The notes under the pieces are model-generated. The model was not told where the DNA came from, did no database searches, and saw nothing but the letters and a program-made list of their open reading frames with translations. From Streptomyces werraensis (GTDB taxonomy: Bacteria > Actinomycetota > Actinomycetes > Streptomycetales > Streptomycetaceae): 64,000 bases of DNA. Shown here one piece after another: positions 1-9,024 of this stretch; the stretch's first letter is position 1, and each line of letters begins with the position of its first letter. The translations under genes and the position numbers were made by a program. The stretch is from positions 62,001 through 126,000 of the forward strand of contig BNBX01000002.1 of the NCBI GenBank assembly GCA_014656175.1. The letters run 5' to 3'.

Positions 1-52
1 CGGGCAGGAGGGGGCCGCGCAGGTCCCCGCGCCCGCTCCCGCCGCCGGCTGA
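1..52 (+). CDS. nrdR: 3' end of probable NrdR transcriptional repressor (partial)
   Basis: The only open frame reaching the left edge and ending just before nrdJ has 16 codons followed by TGA at 50-52; it reads GQEGAAQVPAPAPAAG. An Ala/Pro-rich acidic tail of this kind is typical of streptomycete NrdR, and nrdR directly precedes nrdJ in Streptomyces. NrdR is an ATP-cone, zinc-ribbon repressor of ribonucleotide reductase genes. Neither diagnostic domain lies in the window, so the call rests on synteny and tail composition. Confidence 0.5.
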   Translation, partial: GQEGAAQVPAPAPAAG

Positions 53-217
53 GCGGCGGTCCGGCCCCGGACGCGAGGGTCCGGGGACCGGTTCGGCCGG
101 CGACGACGAAGACCTGTTGCGGGCAGGTGAGTGGGTGCCCGCAGCATCAGACAGAACACCGTGCCACGGGAACATCGGGGCACTTCAGGGCGTTTTCGCC
201 CGTATCAGGGAGGCGGC

Positions 218-3112
218 ATGACAGAGACGGCGAGCGGTCCGGCACGTAGTTCCCGAGCCAAGGCGAGCAAGCCCGGCAAGGGACTGCGCGTCGAGCGCAT
301 TCACACCACCCCGGGGGTCCACCCGTACGACGAGGTGGCCTGGGAGCGCCGTGACGTCGTCATGACCAACTGGCGCGACGGCTCGGTCAACTTCGAGCAG
401 CGCGGCGTGGAGTTCCCCGACTTCTGGTCGGTGAACGCGGTCAACATCGTCACCAGCAAGTACTTCCGGGGCGCCGTCGGCACCCCGCAGCGCGAGACCA
501 GCCTCAAGCAGCTGATCGACCGCATCGTGAAGACGTACCGGAAGGCCGGCGAGGACAACAGGTACTTCGCCTCGCCCGCCGACGCCGAGATCTTCGAGCA
601 CGAGCTGGCCTACGCCCTCCTGCACCAGATCTTCAGCTTCAACAGCCCCGTGTGGTTCAACGTGGGCACGCCCCAGCCGCAGCAGGTCAGCGCCTGCTTC
701 ATCCTGTCCGTCGACGACTCCATGGAGTCGATCCTCGACTGGTACAAGGAAGAGGGCATGATCTTCAAGGGCGGCTCCGGCGCCGGCCTGAACCTCTCCC
801 GCATCCGCTCCTCCAAGGAGCTGCTCTCCTCCGGCGGCAACGCCTCCGGCCCGGTCTCCTTCATGCGCGGCGCCGACGCCTCCGCCGGCACCATCAAGTC
901 CGGCGGCGCCACCCGCCGCGCGGCGAAGATGGTCGTGCTCGACGTCGACCACCCCGACATCGAGGACTTCATCGAGACCAAGGTGAAGGAGGAGGAGAAG
1001 ATCCGCGTCCTGCGCGACGCGGGCTTCGACATGGACCTGGGTGGCGACGACATCACGTCCGTCCAGTACCAGAACGCCAACAACTCCGTGCGCGTCAACG
1101 ACGAGTTCATGGAGGCCGTCGAGAAGGGCGGCAAGTTCGGCCTGCGTGCCCGCATGACCGGCGAGGTCATCGAGGAGGTCGACGCCAAGGCGCTCTTCCG
1201 CAAGATCGCCGAGGCCGCGTGGGCCTGCGCCGACCCGGGCATCCAGTACGACGGCGTCATCAACCACTGGCACACCTGCCCCGAGTCCGGCCGGATCACC
1301 GCGTCGAACCCGTGCAGCGAGTACATGCACCTGGACAACACGTCCTGCAACCTGGCCTCGCTGAACCTGATGAAGTTCCTCAAGGACGACGGCAAGGGCA
1401 ACCAGTCGTTCGAGACCGAGCGCTTCCAGAAGGTCGTCGAGCTGGTCATCACCGCGATGGACATCTCGATCTGCTTCGCGGACTTCCCGACCGAGAAGAT
1501 CGGCGAGAACACCCGCGCCTTCCGCCAGCTCGGCATCGGCTACGCCAACCTCGGCGCCCTGCTGATGGCCACGGGTCACGCCTACGACTCCGACGGGGGC
1601 CGCGCCCTCGCCGGATCCATCACCTCCCTGATGACCGGCACCGCCTACCGCCGCTCCGCCGAGCTGGCCGCGATCGTCGGCCCGTACGACGGCTACGCCC
1701 GCAACGCCGACGCCCACAAGCGCGTCATGAAGCAGCACGCCGACGCCAACGGCACCGCCACGCGCATGGACGACCTGGACACCCCGGTGTGGGCCGCCGC
1801 CACCGAGGCCTGGCAGGACGTCCTGCGCCTCGGCGAGAAGAACGGCTTCCGCAACGCCCAGGCGTCGGTGCTCGCCCCGACCGGCACCATCGGCCTGGCG
1901 ATGTCCTGCGACACCACCGGTGTCGAGCCCGACCTCGCCCTGGTCAAGTTCAAGAAGCTGGTCGGCGGCGGCTCGATGCAGATCGTCAACGGCACCGTCC
2001 CGCAGGCCCTGCGCCGCCTGGGCTACCAGGAGGAGCAGATCGAGGCGATCGTCGCCCACATCGCCGAGAACGGCAACGTGATCGACGCCCCCGGCCTCAA
2101 GCAGGAGCACTACGAGGTGTTCGACTGCGCCATGGGCGAGCGCGCCATCTCCCCGATGGGCCACGTCCGCATGATGGCCGCGATCCAGCCCTGGATCTCC
2201 GGCGCCATCTCCAAGACGGTCAACATGCCGGAGACGGCGACCGTCGAGGAGGTCGAGGAGATCTACTTCGAGGCCTGGAAGCTGGGCGTCAAGGCGCTCG
2301 CCATCTACCGCGACAACTGCAAGGTCGGCCAGCCCCTCTCCGCGAAGACCAAGGAGAAGGAGAAGGCCGAGGTCACGGAGAAGGCCGAGGAGACCATCCG
2401 CGCCGCGGTCGAGAAGGTCGTCGAGTACCGCCCGGTCCGCAAGCGCCTCCCGAAGGGCCGTCCCGGCATCACCACCTCCTTCACGGTGGGCGGCGCCGAG
2501 GGCTACATGACCGCCAACTCCTACCCGGACGACGGTCTCGGCGAGGTCTTCCTGAAGATGTCCAAGCAGGGCTCCACGCTCGCCGGCATGATGGACGCCT
2601 TCTCCATCGCCGTCTCGGTGGGCCTCCAGTACGGCGTGCCGCTGGAGACGTACGTCTCGAAGTTCACCAACATGCGCTTCGAGCCGGCCGGCATGACGGA
2701 CGACCCGGACGTGCGGATGGCGCAGTCGATCGTCGACTACATCTTCCGTCGCCTGGCGCTGGACTTCCTGCCCTTCGAGACGCGCTCCGCGCTCGGCATC
2801 CACTCCGCCGAGGAGCGCCAGCGTCACCTGGAGACCGGCTCCTACGAGCCGACCGACGACGAGGTCGACGTCGAGGGCCTCGCCCAGTCGGCCCCGCGCG
2901 CCCAGGAGCTGAAGGCGGTCACCGCGCCGAAGGCCGAGACCGAGGCGGCCAAGCCCGCCCCGAAGCAGGCCCACACCAGCGCCGAGCTGGTGGAGATGCA
3001 GCTGGGCATCCAGGCCGACGCCCCGCTGTGCTTCTCCTGCGGTACGAAGATGCAGCGCGCCGGCTCCTGCTACATCTGCGAGGGCTGCGGCTCGACCAGC
3101 GGCTGCAGCTGA
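218..3112 (+). CDS. nrdJ: Class II (coenzyme B12-dependent) ribonucleoside-diphosphate reductase
   Basis: Oxygen-independent reductase that uses adenosylcobalamin to make the thiyl radical and converts ribonucleotides to deoxyribonucleotides in the cytosol. The 964-residue protein has the usual actinobacterial length. Visible motifs are the first redox cysteine in QVSACFILSVDD (about residue 158), the active-site NPCSE at residues 364-368 followed by a conserved Asn/Cys-rich strand, and a C-terminal cysteine cluster (CSCGTK, CYICEGCG, SGC) that re-reduces the active site. I chose ATG 218 because a strong AGGGAGG ribosome site lies 7 bases upstream; an in-frame start at 131 has none. It probably forms an operon with the upstream nrdR. 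No B12 riboswitch is visible in the 165 bases between them. A strong hairpin follows. Confidence 0.97.
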   Translation: MTETASGPARSSRAKASKPGKGLRVERIHTTPGVHPYDEVAWERRDVVMTNWRDGSVNFEQRGVEFPDFWSVNAVNIVTSKYFRGAVGTPQRETSLKQLIDRIVKTYRKAGEDNRYFASPADAEIFEHELAYALLHQIFSFNSPVWFNVGTPQPQQVSACFILSVDDSMESILDWYKEEGMIFKGGSGAGLNLSRIRSSKELLSSGGNASGPVSFMRGADASAGTIKSGGATRRAAKMVVLDVDHPDIEDFIETKVKEEEKIRVLRDAGFDMDLGGDDITSVQYQNANNSVRVNDEFMEAVEKGGKFGLRARMTGEVIEEVDAKALFRKIAEAAWACADPGIQYDGVINHWHTCPESGRITASNPCSEYMHLDNTSCNLASLNLMKFLKDDGKGNQSFETERFQKVVELVITAMDISICFADFPTEKIGENTRAFRQLGIGYANLGALLMATGHAYDSDGGRALAGSITSLMTGTAYRRSAELAAIVGPYDGYARNADAHKRVMKQHADANGTATRMDDLDTPVWAAATEAWQDVLRLGEKNGFRNAQASVLAPTGTIGLAMSCDTTGVEPDLALVKFKKLVGGGSMQIVNGTVPQALRRLGYQEEQIEAIVAHIAENGNVIDAPGLKQEHYEVFDCAMGERAISPMGHVRMMAAIQPWISGAISKTVNMPETATVEEVEEIYFEAWKLGVKALAIYRDNCKVGQPLSAKTKEKEKAEVTEKAEETIRAAVEKVVEYRPVRKRLPKGRPGITTSFTVGGAEGYMTANSYPDDGLGEVFLKMSKQGSTLAGMMDAFSIAVSVGLQYGVPLETYVSKFTNMRFEPAGMTDDPDVRMAQSIVDYIFRRLALDFLPFETRSALGIHSAEERQRHLETGSYEPTDDEVDVEGLAQSAPRAQELKAVTAPKAETEAAKPAPKQAHTSAELVEMQLGIQADAPLCFSCGTKMQRAGSCYICEGCGSTSGCS

Positions 3113-3150
3113 CGCCGACCCGTCCGGGCACTGCCCGGCGGTGAGACGGT

Positions 3151-3188
3151 GAGGGCGGTGACACCGGGAAACCGGTGTCACCGCCCTC
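3151..3188. terminator. Bidirectional intrinsic terminator between nrdJ and the TerD gene
   Basis: Perfect 17-bp inverted repeat (3151-3167 with 3172-3188) around a GAAA tetraloop. It sits between convergent nrdJ (+) and the TerD-family gene (-), so it can serve both. There is no T-tract, which is usual for Streptomyces terminators. Confidence 0.85.
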
Positions 3189-3227
3189 GGGCGTTCGTGC
3201 CCCTCTTCGCGGGCCGTGCTTTCGGTG

Positions 3228-3761
3228 TCAGGCCCGGCGGGCCGCGCCCATCACGCGCGTGAAGTCCACCGGGTCGCCGTCGAAGCCCTGCACGCCCGCC
3301 CGGAACTCCCACGGGCCCGAGCCCTCCCGGACGAACTCCGCCACCGTGGCCGCCGTCGCCCCCGGCACCCCGCCGAAGTCGTCCTCCGCCAGCACGTCGT
3401 AGCCCTCGCGGATGCGCAGCCCCGGGCTGCGCACCCCGGAGAACGTCCGCGGCCCCTGCTGTTGCTGGATGACGACCCCGACCACCACGCGCGCGTAGCG
3501 CGGGTCCAGACGGTCCAGCTCCAGCGTCATGACCTCGTCGTACCCGAAGCCCTTGCCGTCCTGGCTGTCCCGGTTGAGCGTGATGGTGCCGTCGGGGGAG
3601 CGGCTGTCGAAGTGCACCACGTAGGCGGGGTCCCCGTGCGGGTCGTCCGCCGGATAGGGTGCGGCGACCAGGTCGAGGTCGGTGGAGGGCTCTCCCGACG
3701 GACTCGGATCCCACCGCAGCGCGATCTCGACCTTGCGGATCCCCTTGCTGAGGCCGTTCAC
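3228..3761 (-). CDS. TerD-family (stress/tellurite-type) protein
   Basis: A 177-residue protein with the TerD/CABP fold signature: VNGLSKGIRKVEIALRWDPSP at the start, a D-L-D-L strand, then YVVHFDSRSPDGTITLNRDSQ and acidic loops of the kind that bind Ca2+. TerD proteins occur in tellurite-resistance and general stress systems; the actual role of single-copy homologues is unknown. I chose GTG at 3761 because AGGAAGGGG lies just upstream and homologues begin at this MNGL/VNGL segment; extending to 3833 adds a low-complexity peptide. It is a single gene transcribed toward nrdJ, with no other ter genes nearby. Confidence 0.8.
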   Translation of the reverse strand: MNGLSKGIRKVEIALRWDPSPSGEPSTDLDLVAAPYPADDPHGDPAYVVHFDSRSPDGTITLNRDSQDGKGFGYDEVMTLELDRLDPRYARVVVGVVIQQQQGPRTFSGVRSPGLRIREGYDVLAEDDFGGVPGATAATVAEFVREGSGPWEFRAGVQGFDGDPVDFTRVMGAARRA

Positions 3762-3918
3762 CAGTTGTCCCCTTCCTCGTGACCGTCCTGCCGGCGCACC
3801 CCAACCACCGCGATTCCACGGCAGGTTGTCCATCCTGCCACGCAGGCGGTCCCGGGCGCCGGTACGCAGTCGACGCGACGGCGACCGGGGCCGTGCTCCC
3901 TGGCCTTACGATGGCGCG

Positions 3919-4524
3919 GTGCTGGTCAAGTGGATTCGCTGCACCGTGGTGGACCGTCGGGGGTTCGAGCGGGGACAGCGGAAGTGGGCGGGGCTTCTGG
4001 GGGAGCCGGGGTTTCGCGCGCAGGGCGGAGGCTGGAGCCGGGGGCGGCAGGACGTGGCGCACGTCTTCTCCTTCTGGGAGAGCCGCGCCTTCTACGACTC
4101 CTTCATGGCCCGGTCCCACGACCGGCTGGCCTCCTCACAGGCGGGCACCTTCAAGAACGCCCAGGTCAGACTGTTCGACCACCGTTTCGACGTGAAGACC
4201 GGGTTCGAGCCGCGCTTCACCGACGCCGACCTGATCCGGGTCGCGCTGTGCCGGGTCCACGAGGATCGCGCCGAGCACTTCGTGCTGATGCAGGAGAAGG
4301 TGTGGAACCCGGCGATGGCCGGATCGCCCGGCATGGTGCGGGGGCTGTTCGGCGAGGCGCCGGGCAACGAGTACCTCGTCCTGTCGATGTGGCGGTCCGC
4401 CGCCGAACACGGCAAGTACCGGACCGAACGCGTGGAGCGACTGGCGCTGCGGGCACAGACCGAGGCGGACGTCGCGGCCCTCGCGGGAGACATCGTCGAC
4501 ATGGAGTCCGCCTGGACGGTGTGA
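3919..4524 (+). CDS. YdbC-like protein (DUF4937 family), function unknown
   Basis: A 201-residue protein opening VLVKWIRCTVVDRRGFERGQ, then a segment with WSRGRQDVAHVFSFWES and a second, similar alpha/beta half (LIRVALCRVHEDRAEHF... EYLVLSMWRS). The two halves resemble tandem ferredoxin-like (antibiotic-monooxygenase/dabb-type) modules, which suggests a small-molecule-binding or heme-type fold, but no catalytic residue can be named. GTG 3919 was chosen over the upstream in-frame ATG at 3682 because that extension is antisense to the TerD gene. The 158-bp divergent gap to the TerD gene holds both promoters. Confidence 0.7.
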   Translation: MLVKWIRCTVVDRRGFERGQRKWAGLLGEPGFRAQGGGWSRGRQDVAHVFSFWESRAFYDSFMARSHDRLASSQAGTFKNAQVRLFDHRFDVKTGFEPRFTDADLIRVALCRVHEDRAEHFVLMQEKVWNPAMAGSPGMVRGLFGEAPGNEYLVLSMWRSAAEHGKYRTERVERLALRAQTEADVAALAGDIVDMESAWTV

Positions 4525-4621
4525 GCGCTTCCGTGGCCCGGTGCGGCAATGAAGTGTGACAAATGCCGTAGGGAACCCGCACGAGTGCCCGAAGTGCCCC
4601 CACCCGATCTAGGGTTTTGGC

Positions 4622-5341
4622 ATGGCACGACCACGGCGCATCGTCCTTGTCCGGCACGGTGAATCAAGGGGCAATGTTGACGACACCGTCTACGAGCGCG
4701 AACCCGACCACGCCCTCGGCCTCACCGAGCGGGGCAGGAAACAGGCCGAGGCGACGGGCGAGCGGCTCCGCGGCCTCTTCGGCCAGGAGCGGGTCAGCGT
4801 CTACGTGTCCCCGTACCGACGGACGCTCGAGACCCTGAACGCCTTCCACCTCGACCCGGACCTGATACGCGTCCGTGAGGAACCCCGCCTGCGCGAACAG
4901 GACTGGGGCAACTGGCAGGACCGCGAGGACGTCCGCCTCCAGAAGGCCTACCGGGACGCCTACGGCCACTTCTTCTACCGCTTCGCCCAGGGCGAGTCCG
5001 GCGCCGACGTCTACGACCGCGTGGGCGGCTTCCTGGAGAGCCTGTTCCGCAGCTTCGAGGCCCCGGACCACCCGCCCAACGTCCTCATCGTCACCCACGG
5101 CCTGGCCATGCGGCTGTTCTGCATGCGGTGGTTCCACTGGACCGTGGCGGAGTTCGAGTCGCTGTCCAACCCGGGGAACGCCGAGGTGAGGATGCTCGTC
5201 CTGGGCGAGAACGGGAAGTACGAGCTCGACAGGCCTTTCGAACGCTGGCGCGAGCCGGAGCGCTACCCGATCGCCGGACAGGCGGAACGCACTGGAGTCG
5301 GCGAGAGCCGGATGGGAGAATTCCGAGGCGATGACCACTGA
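4622..5341 (+). CDS. Histidine phosphatase family protein (phosphoglycerate-mutase-like)
   Basis: A 239-residue protein with the catalytic LVRHGES at residues 9-15, where the RHG histidine forms the phosphohistidine. A second Arg/Glu pair lies in YVSPYRRTLET, and the late THG (NVLIVTHGLAMRLFCMRW) supplies the second catalytic histidine. Members dephosphorylate sugars, nucleotides or proteins; the substrate cannot be read from sequence. The gene overlaps the next by 11 bases (ATG of the glycohydrolase inside its 3' end), so the two are translationally coupled and probably functionally linked. Confidence 0.9.
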   Translation: MARPRRIVLVRHGESRGNVDDTVYEREPDHALGLTERGRKQAEATGERLRGLFGQERVSVYVSPYRRTLETLNAFHLDPDLIRVREEPRLREQDWGNWQDREDVRLQKAYRDAYGHFFYRFAQGESGADVYDRVGGFLESLFRSFEAPDHPPNVLIVTHGLAMRLFCMRWFHWTVAEFESLSNPGNAEVRMLVLGENGKYELDRPFERWREPERYPIAGQAERTGVGESRMGEFRGDDH

Positions 5342-6245
5342 TCGTTCCCCGGAGGCGCGGCTGGAGCGCGCGCTGGCGAGCCTGCGCGGCCTGTCGGTGG
5401 GGGATGCGCTCGGCTCGCAGTTCTTCGTGCCGGTGAACCATCCGCTGCTCAAGCGCCGCGAACTGCCCGAGAGCCCCTGGCAGTGGACCGACGACACCGA
5501 GATGGCGTGCTCCGTCGTCACCGTCCTGGCCGCGCACCACCGCATCGACCAGGACGCCCTGGCCCACTCCTTCGCCCACCACCACGACTTCGACCGGGGC
5601 TACGGCCCCGCCGTCAACAGGCTGCTGCGCCTGGTCCGCGAGGGCGGCGACTGGCGCGAACTGGCCGCCGCGCTCTTCAACGGCCAGGGCTCGTGGGGCA
5701 ACGGCGCCGCGATGCGCATCCCGCCCCTGGGAGCCTGGTACGCCGACGACCCCGAGCAGGCCACCCACCAGGCGGAGATCTCCGCCTACCCCACGCACCA
5801 GCACCGCGAGGCCGTGGTCGGCGCCATGGCCGTCGCCGCGGCGGCCGCCCTCGCCGCCGCTGCGGACGGGCCGCCCGGCGCGGGGGACCTCCTCGACGGG
5901 GTCATCGCGCTGATCCCCGCACGCAGTGCCGTCGGCGCGGGGCTGCGCCGGGCGCGCGACATGCTCGACTACGGCGACGCGGCCACCGTCGCGGCCGTCC
6001 TCGGCTGTGGACGGCGGACGACCGCGCACGACACCGTGCCCTTCGCGCTCTGGTCCGCCGCCCGCTCCCTGGGCGACTACGAGAACGCCTTCTGGACGAC
6101 CGCGCAGGTGGGCGGGGATGTCGACACCACCTGCGCCATCGTGGGCGGGGTGGTCGCGGCAGGGCCGGCGGGGGCGCCTCCCGAGGAGTGGACCGAGCGG
6201 GTGGAGCCGTTGCCGGAGTGGGTGGCGCGGGGCGTCGAAGTCTGA
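5331..6245 (+). CDS. ADP-ribosylglycohydrolase family protein
   Basis: A 304-residue DraG/ARH-type hydrolase that removes ADP-ribose from proteins or other substrates. The binuclear-metal motifs are present: GD near residue 24, W-TDDTEM (residues 52-58), and the late GGDVDTT (261-267) with the metal-binding aspartates D263 and D265. The ATG lies inside the preceding phosphatase gene (11-base overlap). Coupling with a histidine phosphatase suggests joint processing of an ADP-ribose derivative such as ADP-ribose-1''-phosphate; this is inference only. Confidence 0.9.
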   Translation: MTTDRSPEARLERALASLRGLSVGDALGSQFFVPVNHPLLKRRELPESPWQWTDDTEMACSVVTVLAAHHRIDQDALAHSFAHHHDFDRGYGPAVNRLLRLVREGGDWRELAAALFNGQGSWGNGAAMRIPPLGAWYADDPEQATHQAEISAYPTHQHREAVVGAMAVAAAAALAAAADGPPGAGDLLDGVIALIPARSAVGAGLRRARDMLDYGDAATVAAVLGCGRRTTAHDTVPFALWSAARSLGDYENAFWTTAQVGGDVDTTCAIVGGVVAAGPAGAPPEEWTERVEPLPEWVARGVEV

Positions 6246-6585
6246 GGGCTTCGGTCTTCGGGAGCGCGTCGCGGGCGGGTCGCGGGAAACTCTCCGTATG
6301 TGACGGGAACTCTGCGTGACCGGCTGCTCGTTGTCGGTGTGTCCGCTGTGGGCGGTGTGCGGCTCGGTGGACCCGTGGGTCCTCGGGAGCTGACACGTGT
6401 CGTCCCGCTGTGGACGCGTGGTGAGAGTGCTTCGGGGGGGCGGGATGACGGTGTGGGCGGGGGTGCTGTTCGTGTGGTGCGGCGCGCTGCTGTCGTACGC
6501 GCGCCGGCCCGGCGTCGCCCCGCTGGCCCCCGTGGGGTCGGCCGGTGCGTCGCCGGGCCGGGCGCGTGTGGTGGGGGCGCCCCCC
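6246..6585. other. Intergenic region, no gene supported
   Basis: 340 bases between the glycohydrolase and the convergent MFS gene. A frame starting at 6445 encodes MTVWAGVLFVWCGALLSYARR, which could be one membrane helix, but the frame then runs on antisense through the exporter with shadow-type composition. I see no terminator-quality hairpin or RNA gene. Confidence 0.4.
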
Positions 6586-8133
6586 TCAGCCGATGCCGGG
6601 TCCCGCCGTGCCGGACAGCGCCTCCAGGTCGCTCTTGCGGACCCGGATGACCAGCCAGGCGACGGCCAGGGCCAGTACCGCCATCGCGGCCGCCGGGACG
6701 AAGGCCGAGGAGATGCCCTGCGCGAGCACCTCGTGCCCCCACGGCGCCGGAAGCTGCTGTGTCCGGGCGAACTCCGCCTTCTGCTCCGCCGTCCCCTCCG
6801 CGAGGAAGGCGGGCACCTGCTTCTCCGCCTCGTCCCGGCTGGCCGTGCCGAACACCGTGGTGAGCAGCGCCAGGCCCACCGATCCGCCCACTTGCTGGGT
6901 CGCGTTGAGCAGGCCGGACGCGGCGCCGGCCTCGTGCTGGGCCACCCCGGAGACCGCGGTGAGCGTCAGCGTCACGAAGTTCAGACCCATGCCGAAGCCG
7001 AAGACCAGCATCGGCCCGAGGATGCCGCTGACGTAGGAGCTGTCGGAGTCGATCAGCGTCTGCCAGGCCAGCCCCAGCGCGGCCAGGGTCGAACCGATGA
7101 TCATGAACGGCTTGGGGCCGAACACCGGCAGGAACCGCTGCGAGATTCCCGCTCCGGCGGCGATCACGACCGTGACCGGCAGGAAGGCGAGTCCGGCCTC
7201 GATCGGGGTGTAGCCGAGGACGTTCTGCACGAAGAGGACGATGTAGAAGAACATGCCGAACATCGCCGCGGCGAGGCTGAGCATGATCACATACGTGCCC
7301 GAGCGGTTGCGGTCGGCGAACATCCGCAGGGGCGTGATCGGTTCCTTGGCGCGCGACTCGATCAGCGCGAAGCCCGCCAGCAGGATGGCCGAGGCGACGA
7401 AGGAGCCGATGGTGACCGTGTCGCTCCAGCCCTCCTCGGCCGCGCGGATGAAGCCGTAGACGAGTGTGGCCATGCCGGCCGTCGAGGTCACCGCACCCGC
7501 GATGTCGAAGCGTCCGCTGTGCCGTTCGGACTCGTTGATGTACATCGGGGTGAGGACCGCGATCAGCAGGCCGATGGGCACGTTGACGAAGAGCACCCAC
7601 CGCCAGTCGAGCCACTCGGTGAGCATGCCGCCCGCGAGCAGTCCGATGGCGCCGCCACCCGCCGAGACCGCGGCGAAGACGCCGAAGGCCCGGTTGCGTT
7701 CGGGGCCCTCCGGGAACGTGGTGGTGATGAGCGCCAGCGAGGTCGGCGAGGCGATCGCGCCGCCCACGCCCTGCAGGACGCGCGCCGCGAGCAGCTGCCA
7801 CGGCTCCTGGGCGAGCCCGCCGAGCAGGGAGGCCGCGGTGAACAGCAGGATGCCGCTCATGAAGACGCGGCGCCGCCCGAGGATGTCGCCGGCCCGGCCG
7901 CCGAGGAGCAGCAGCCCGCCGAAGGTCAGGGTGTAGGCGCTGACCACCCAGGTGAGGTCGGTGGTGCTGAATTGCAGGGCATTCTGGATGTGCGGGAGCG
8001 CGATGTTCACAATCGTCGCGTCGAGTACGACCATGAGTTGACAGGCCGCGATGACGGCGAGGGCGATGCCGGGGCGCCCTGGCCGGCGAGCCGCACCCGG
8101 CTTTGGATCCTGGAGCAAAGGAGAGGTGGTCAC
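6586..8133 (-). CDS. MFS drug:H+ antiporter, DHA2 family (14 helices)
   Basis: A 515-residue inner-membrane exporter of the EmrB/QacA type. Helix 1 carries the VVLDATIVNIALP signature (motif D1 of 14-helix transporters), loop 2-3 has GGRAGDILGRRR (motif A), and helix 5 has the antiporter-type VGGAIASPTSLALI region. About 14 hydrophobic segments can be counted, ending near residue 495. Substrates are probably hydrophobic toxins or antibiotics. It is divergent from a TetR gene, and two palindromic sites between them indicate repression by that TetR protein. Confidence 0.93.
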   Translation of the reverse strand: MTTSPLLQDPKPGAARRPGRPGIALAVIAACQLMVVLDATIVNIALPHIQNALQFSTTDLTWVVSAYTLTFGGLLLLGGRAGDILGRRRVFMSGILLFTAASLLGGLAQEPWQLLAARVLQGVGGAIASPTSLALITTTFPEGPERNRAFGVFAAVSAGGGAIGLLAGGMLTEWLDWRWVLFVNVPIGLLIAVLTPMYINESERHSGRFDIAGAVTSTAGMATLVYGFIRAAEEGWSDTVTIGSFVASAILLAGFALIESRAKEPITPLRMFADRNRSGTYVIMLSLAAAMFGMFFYIVLFVQNVLGYTPIEAGLAFLPVTVVIAAGAGISQRFLPVFGPKPFMIIGSTLAALGLAWQTLIDSDSSYVSGILGPMLVFGFGMGLNFVTLTLTAVSGVAQHEAGAASGLLNATQQVGGSVGLALLTTVFGTASRDEAEKQVPAFLAEGTAEQKAEFARTQQLPAPWGHEVLAQGISSAFVPAAAMAVLALAVAWLVIRVRKSDLEALSGTAGPGIG

Positions 8134-8156
8134 GATGGGTCCCCCACGGAAGAGTT

Positions 8157-8176
8157 AGTGAACGAGCGCGTTCACT
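8157..8176. promoter_or_regulatory. TetR operator O1, proximal to the MFS gene
   Basis: AGTGAACGAGCGCGTTCACT: 8-bp inverted arms with a 4-base centre, 24 bases upstream of the exporter start. Its arms are the same as those of the second site at 8204-8223, which supports a common dimeric regulator. Confidence 0.8.
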
Positions 8177-8203
8177 GTTGCGTCAACGGTAGAAGCCCCC
8201 GAC

Positions 8204-8223
8204 AGTGAACGCAAGCGTTCACT
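8204..8223. promoter_or_regulatory. TetR operator O2, proximal to the tetR gene
   Basis: AGTGAACGCAAGCGTTCACT: 9-bp inverted arms with a 2-base centre. Its centre lies 47 bp from that of O1. The repressor gene starts 95 bases further on. One or both sites should overlap the divergent promoters. Confidence 0.82.
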
Positions 8224-8318
8224 GAATGGCCGCCGTGTCGGTGCGTCCCCCTTCGGTGCCGTGCGGCGGATGCTTCATCCCCGAATGCCCGCTTCCTCTG
8301 CTCGTTGGAGAGAGTCAG

Positions 8319-8942
8319 ATGGTTACTTCGAGCTGGGCCGCCGCCCAGGCTCAGACGGCCGCCTCCCGCCGCCGCGGCGCCGTACTGGAACGCGCGATCC
8401 TCGAGGCCGCGCTGGAGCAGCTCAGCACGGTGGGCTGGAACGGCCTGACGATGGAGGGCGTCGCCGCGGGCGCCCAGACGGGAAAGGCGGCGGTCTACCG
8501 GCGCTGGCCCTCCAAGGAGGATCTCGTCGCCGACGCCCTGCGCGCCGCGCTGCCCGACTTCCATGAGGCGCCGGATCTGGGAAGCGTGCGCGAGGACCTG
8601 CTGGAGCTGTGCCGCAGGGCCCGGGACGCCATGTTCTCCAAGCCGGGATTCGCGCTGCGCGCGGTCATTCACGAGTGCGACAGCACCGAGGCCGAGCGCT
8701 TCCACGCGGTGATCTTCAACGGTGTCGTGGAGCCGACCCTGACGATGCTCCGCGAGGTGGTCGAGCGAGGTGTCGAGCGGGGAGAGGTACGGCCGGACGC
8801 GGCCAACGGATACGTCTTCGACGCCATCCCGGCGATGATGATGTACCGCTCGAAGATGTGCGGCAGCGAATGGTCGGACGTCGATCTCGAGCAGATGATC
8901 GACCAGTTGATGGTCCCGCTGCTGCGTCCGCACGCCTCCTGA
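8319..8942 (+). CDS. TetR/AcrR-family transcriptional repressor of the adjacent exporter
   Basis: A 207-residue protein. The N-terminal helix-turn-helix is clear: [48 protein letters not shown] (about residues 28-75). The C-terminal ligand domain is of the TetR_C type seen in regulators of 14-helix exporters. ATG 8319 has GGAGAGA 7 bases upstream; the in-frame start at 8226 would overlap the operator region and lacks a site. Divergent orientation and paired operators imply autoregulation plus control of the exporter, relieved when an exporter substrate binds. Confidence 0.9.
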   Translation: MVTSSWAAAQAQTAASRRRGAVLERAILEAALEQLSTVGWNGLTMEGVAAGAQTGKAAVYRRWPSKEDLVADALRAALPDFHEAPDLGSVREDLLELCRRARDAMFSKPGFALRAVIHECDSTEAERFHAVIFNGVVEPTLTMLREVVERGVERGEVRPDAANGYVFDAIPAMMMYRSKMCGSEWSDVDLEQMIDQLMVPLLRPHAS

Positions 8943-9024
8943 TCACAAGGTGGTGACGGCGGTGACCGCAGTCCGGGAACCGGGGTGTCGGACGCCGGAC
9001 CCGGCGGCGTACGCTAAGGGCGCC

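Noticed and set aside
1..217. Search for a coenzyme-B12 riboswitch ahead of nrdJ
   Set aside because: No B12-box-like GCCACTG or the other conserved blocks are seen, and nrdJ is a B12 enzyme, so repression by the cofactor would not be expected.
185..3181. 998-codon open frame on the minus strand opposite nrdJ
   Set aside because: Composition is Leu/Gly/Asp/Val-rich shadow of a GC-rich gene, with no ribosome site and no family resemblance; nrdJ on the other strand is unambiguous.
6397..8208. 603-codon plus-strand frame opposite the MFS exporter
   Set aside because: The first 40 residues look like a helix, but the rest is Arg/Asp/Gln/His-rich antisense of the exporter and runs through its operators.
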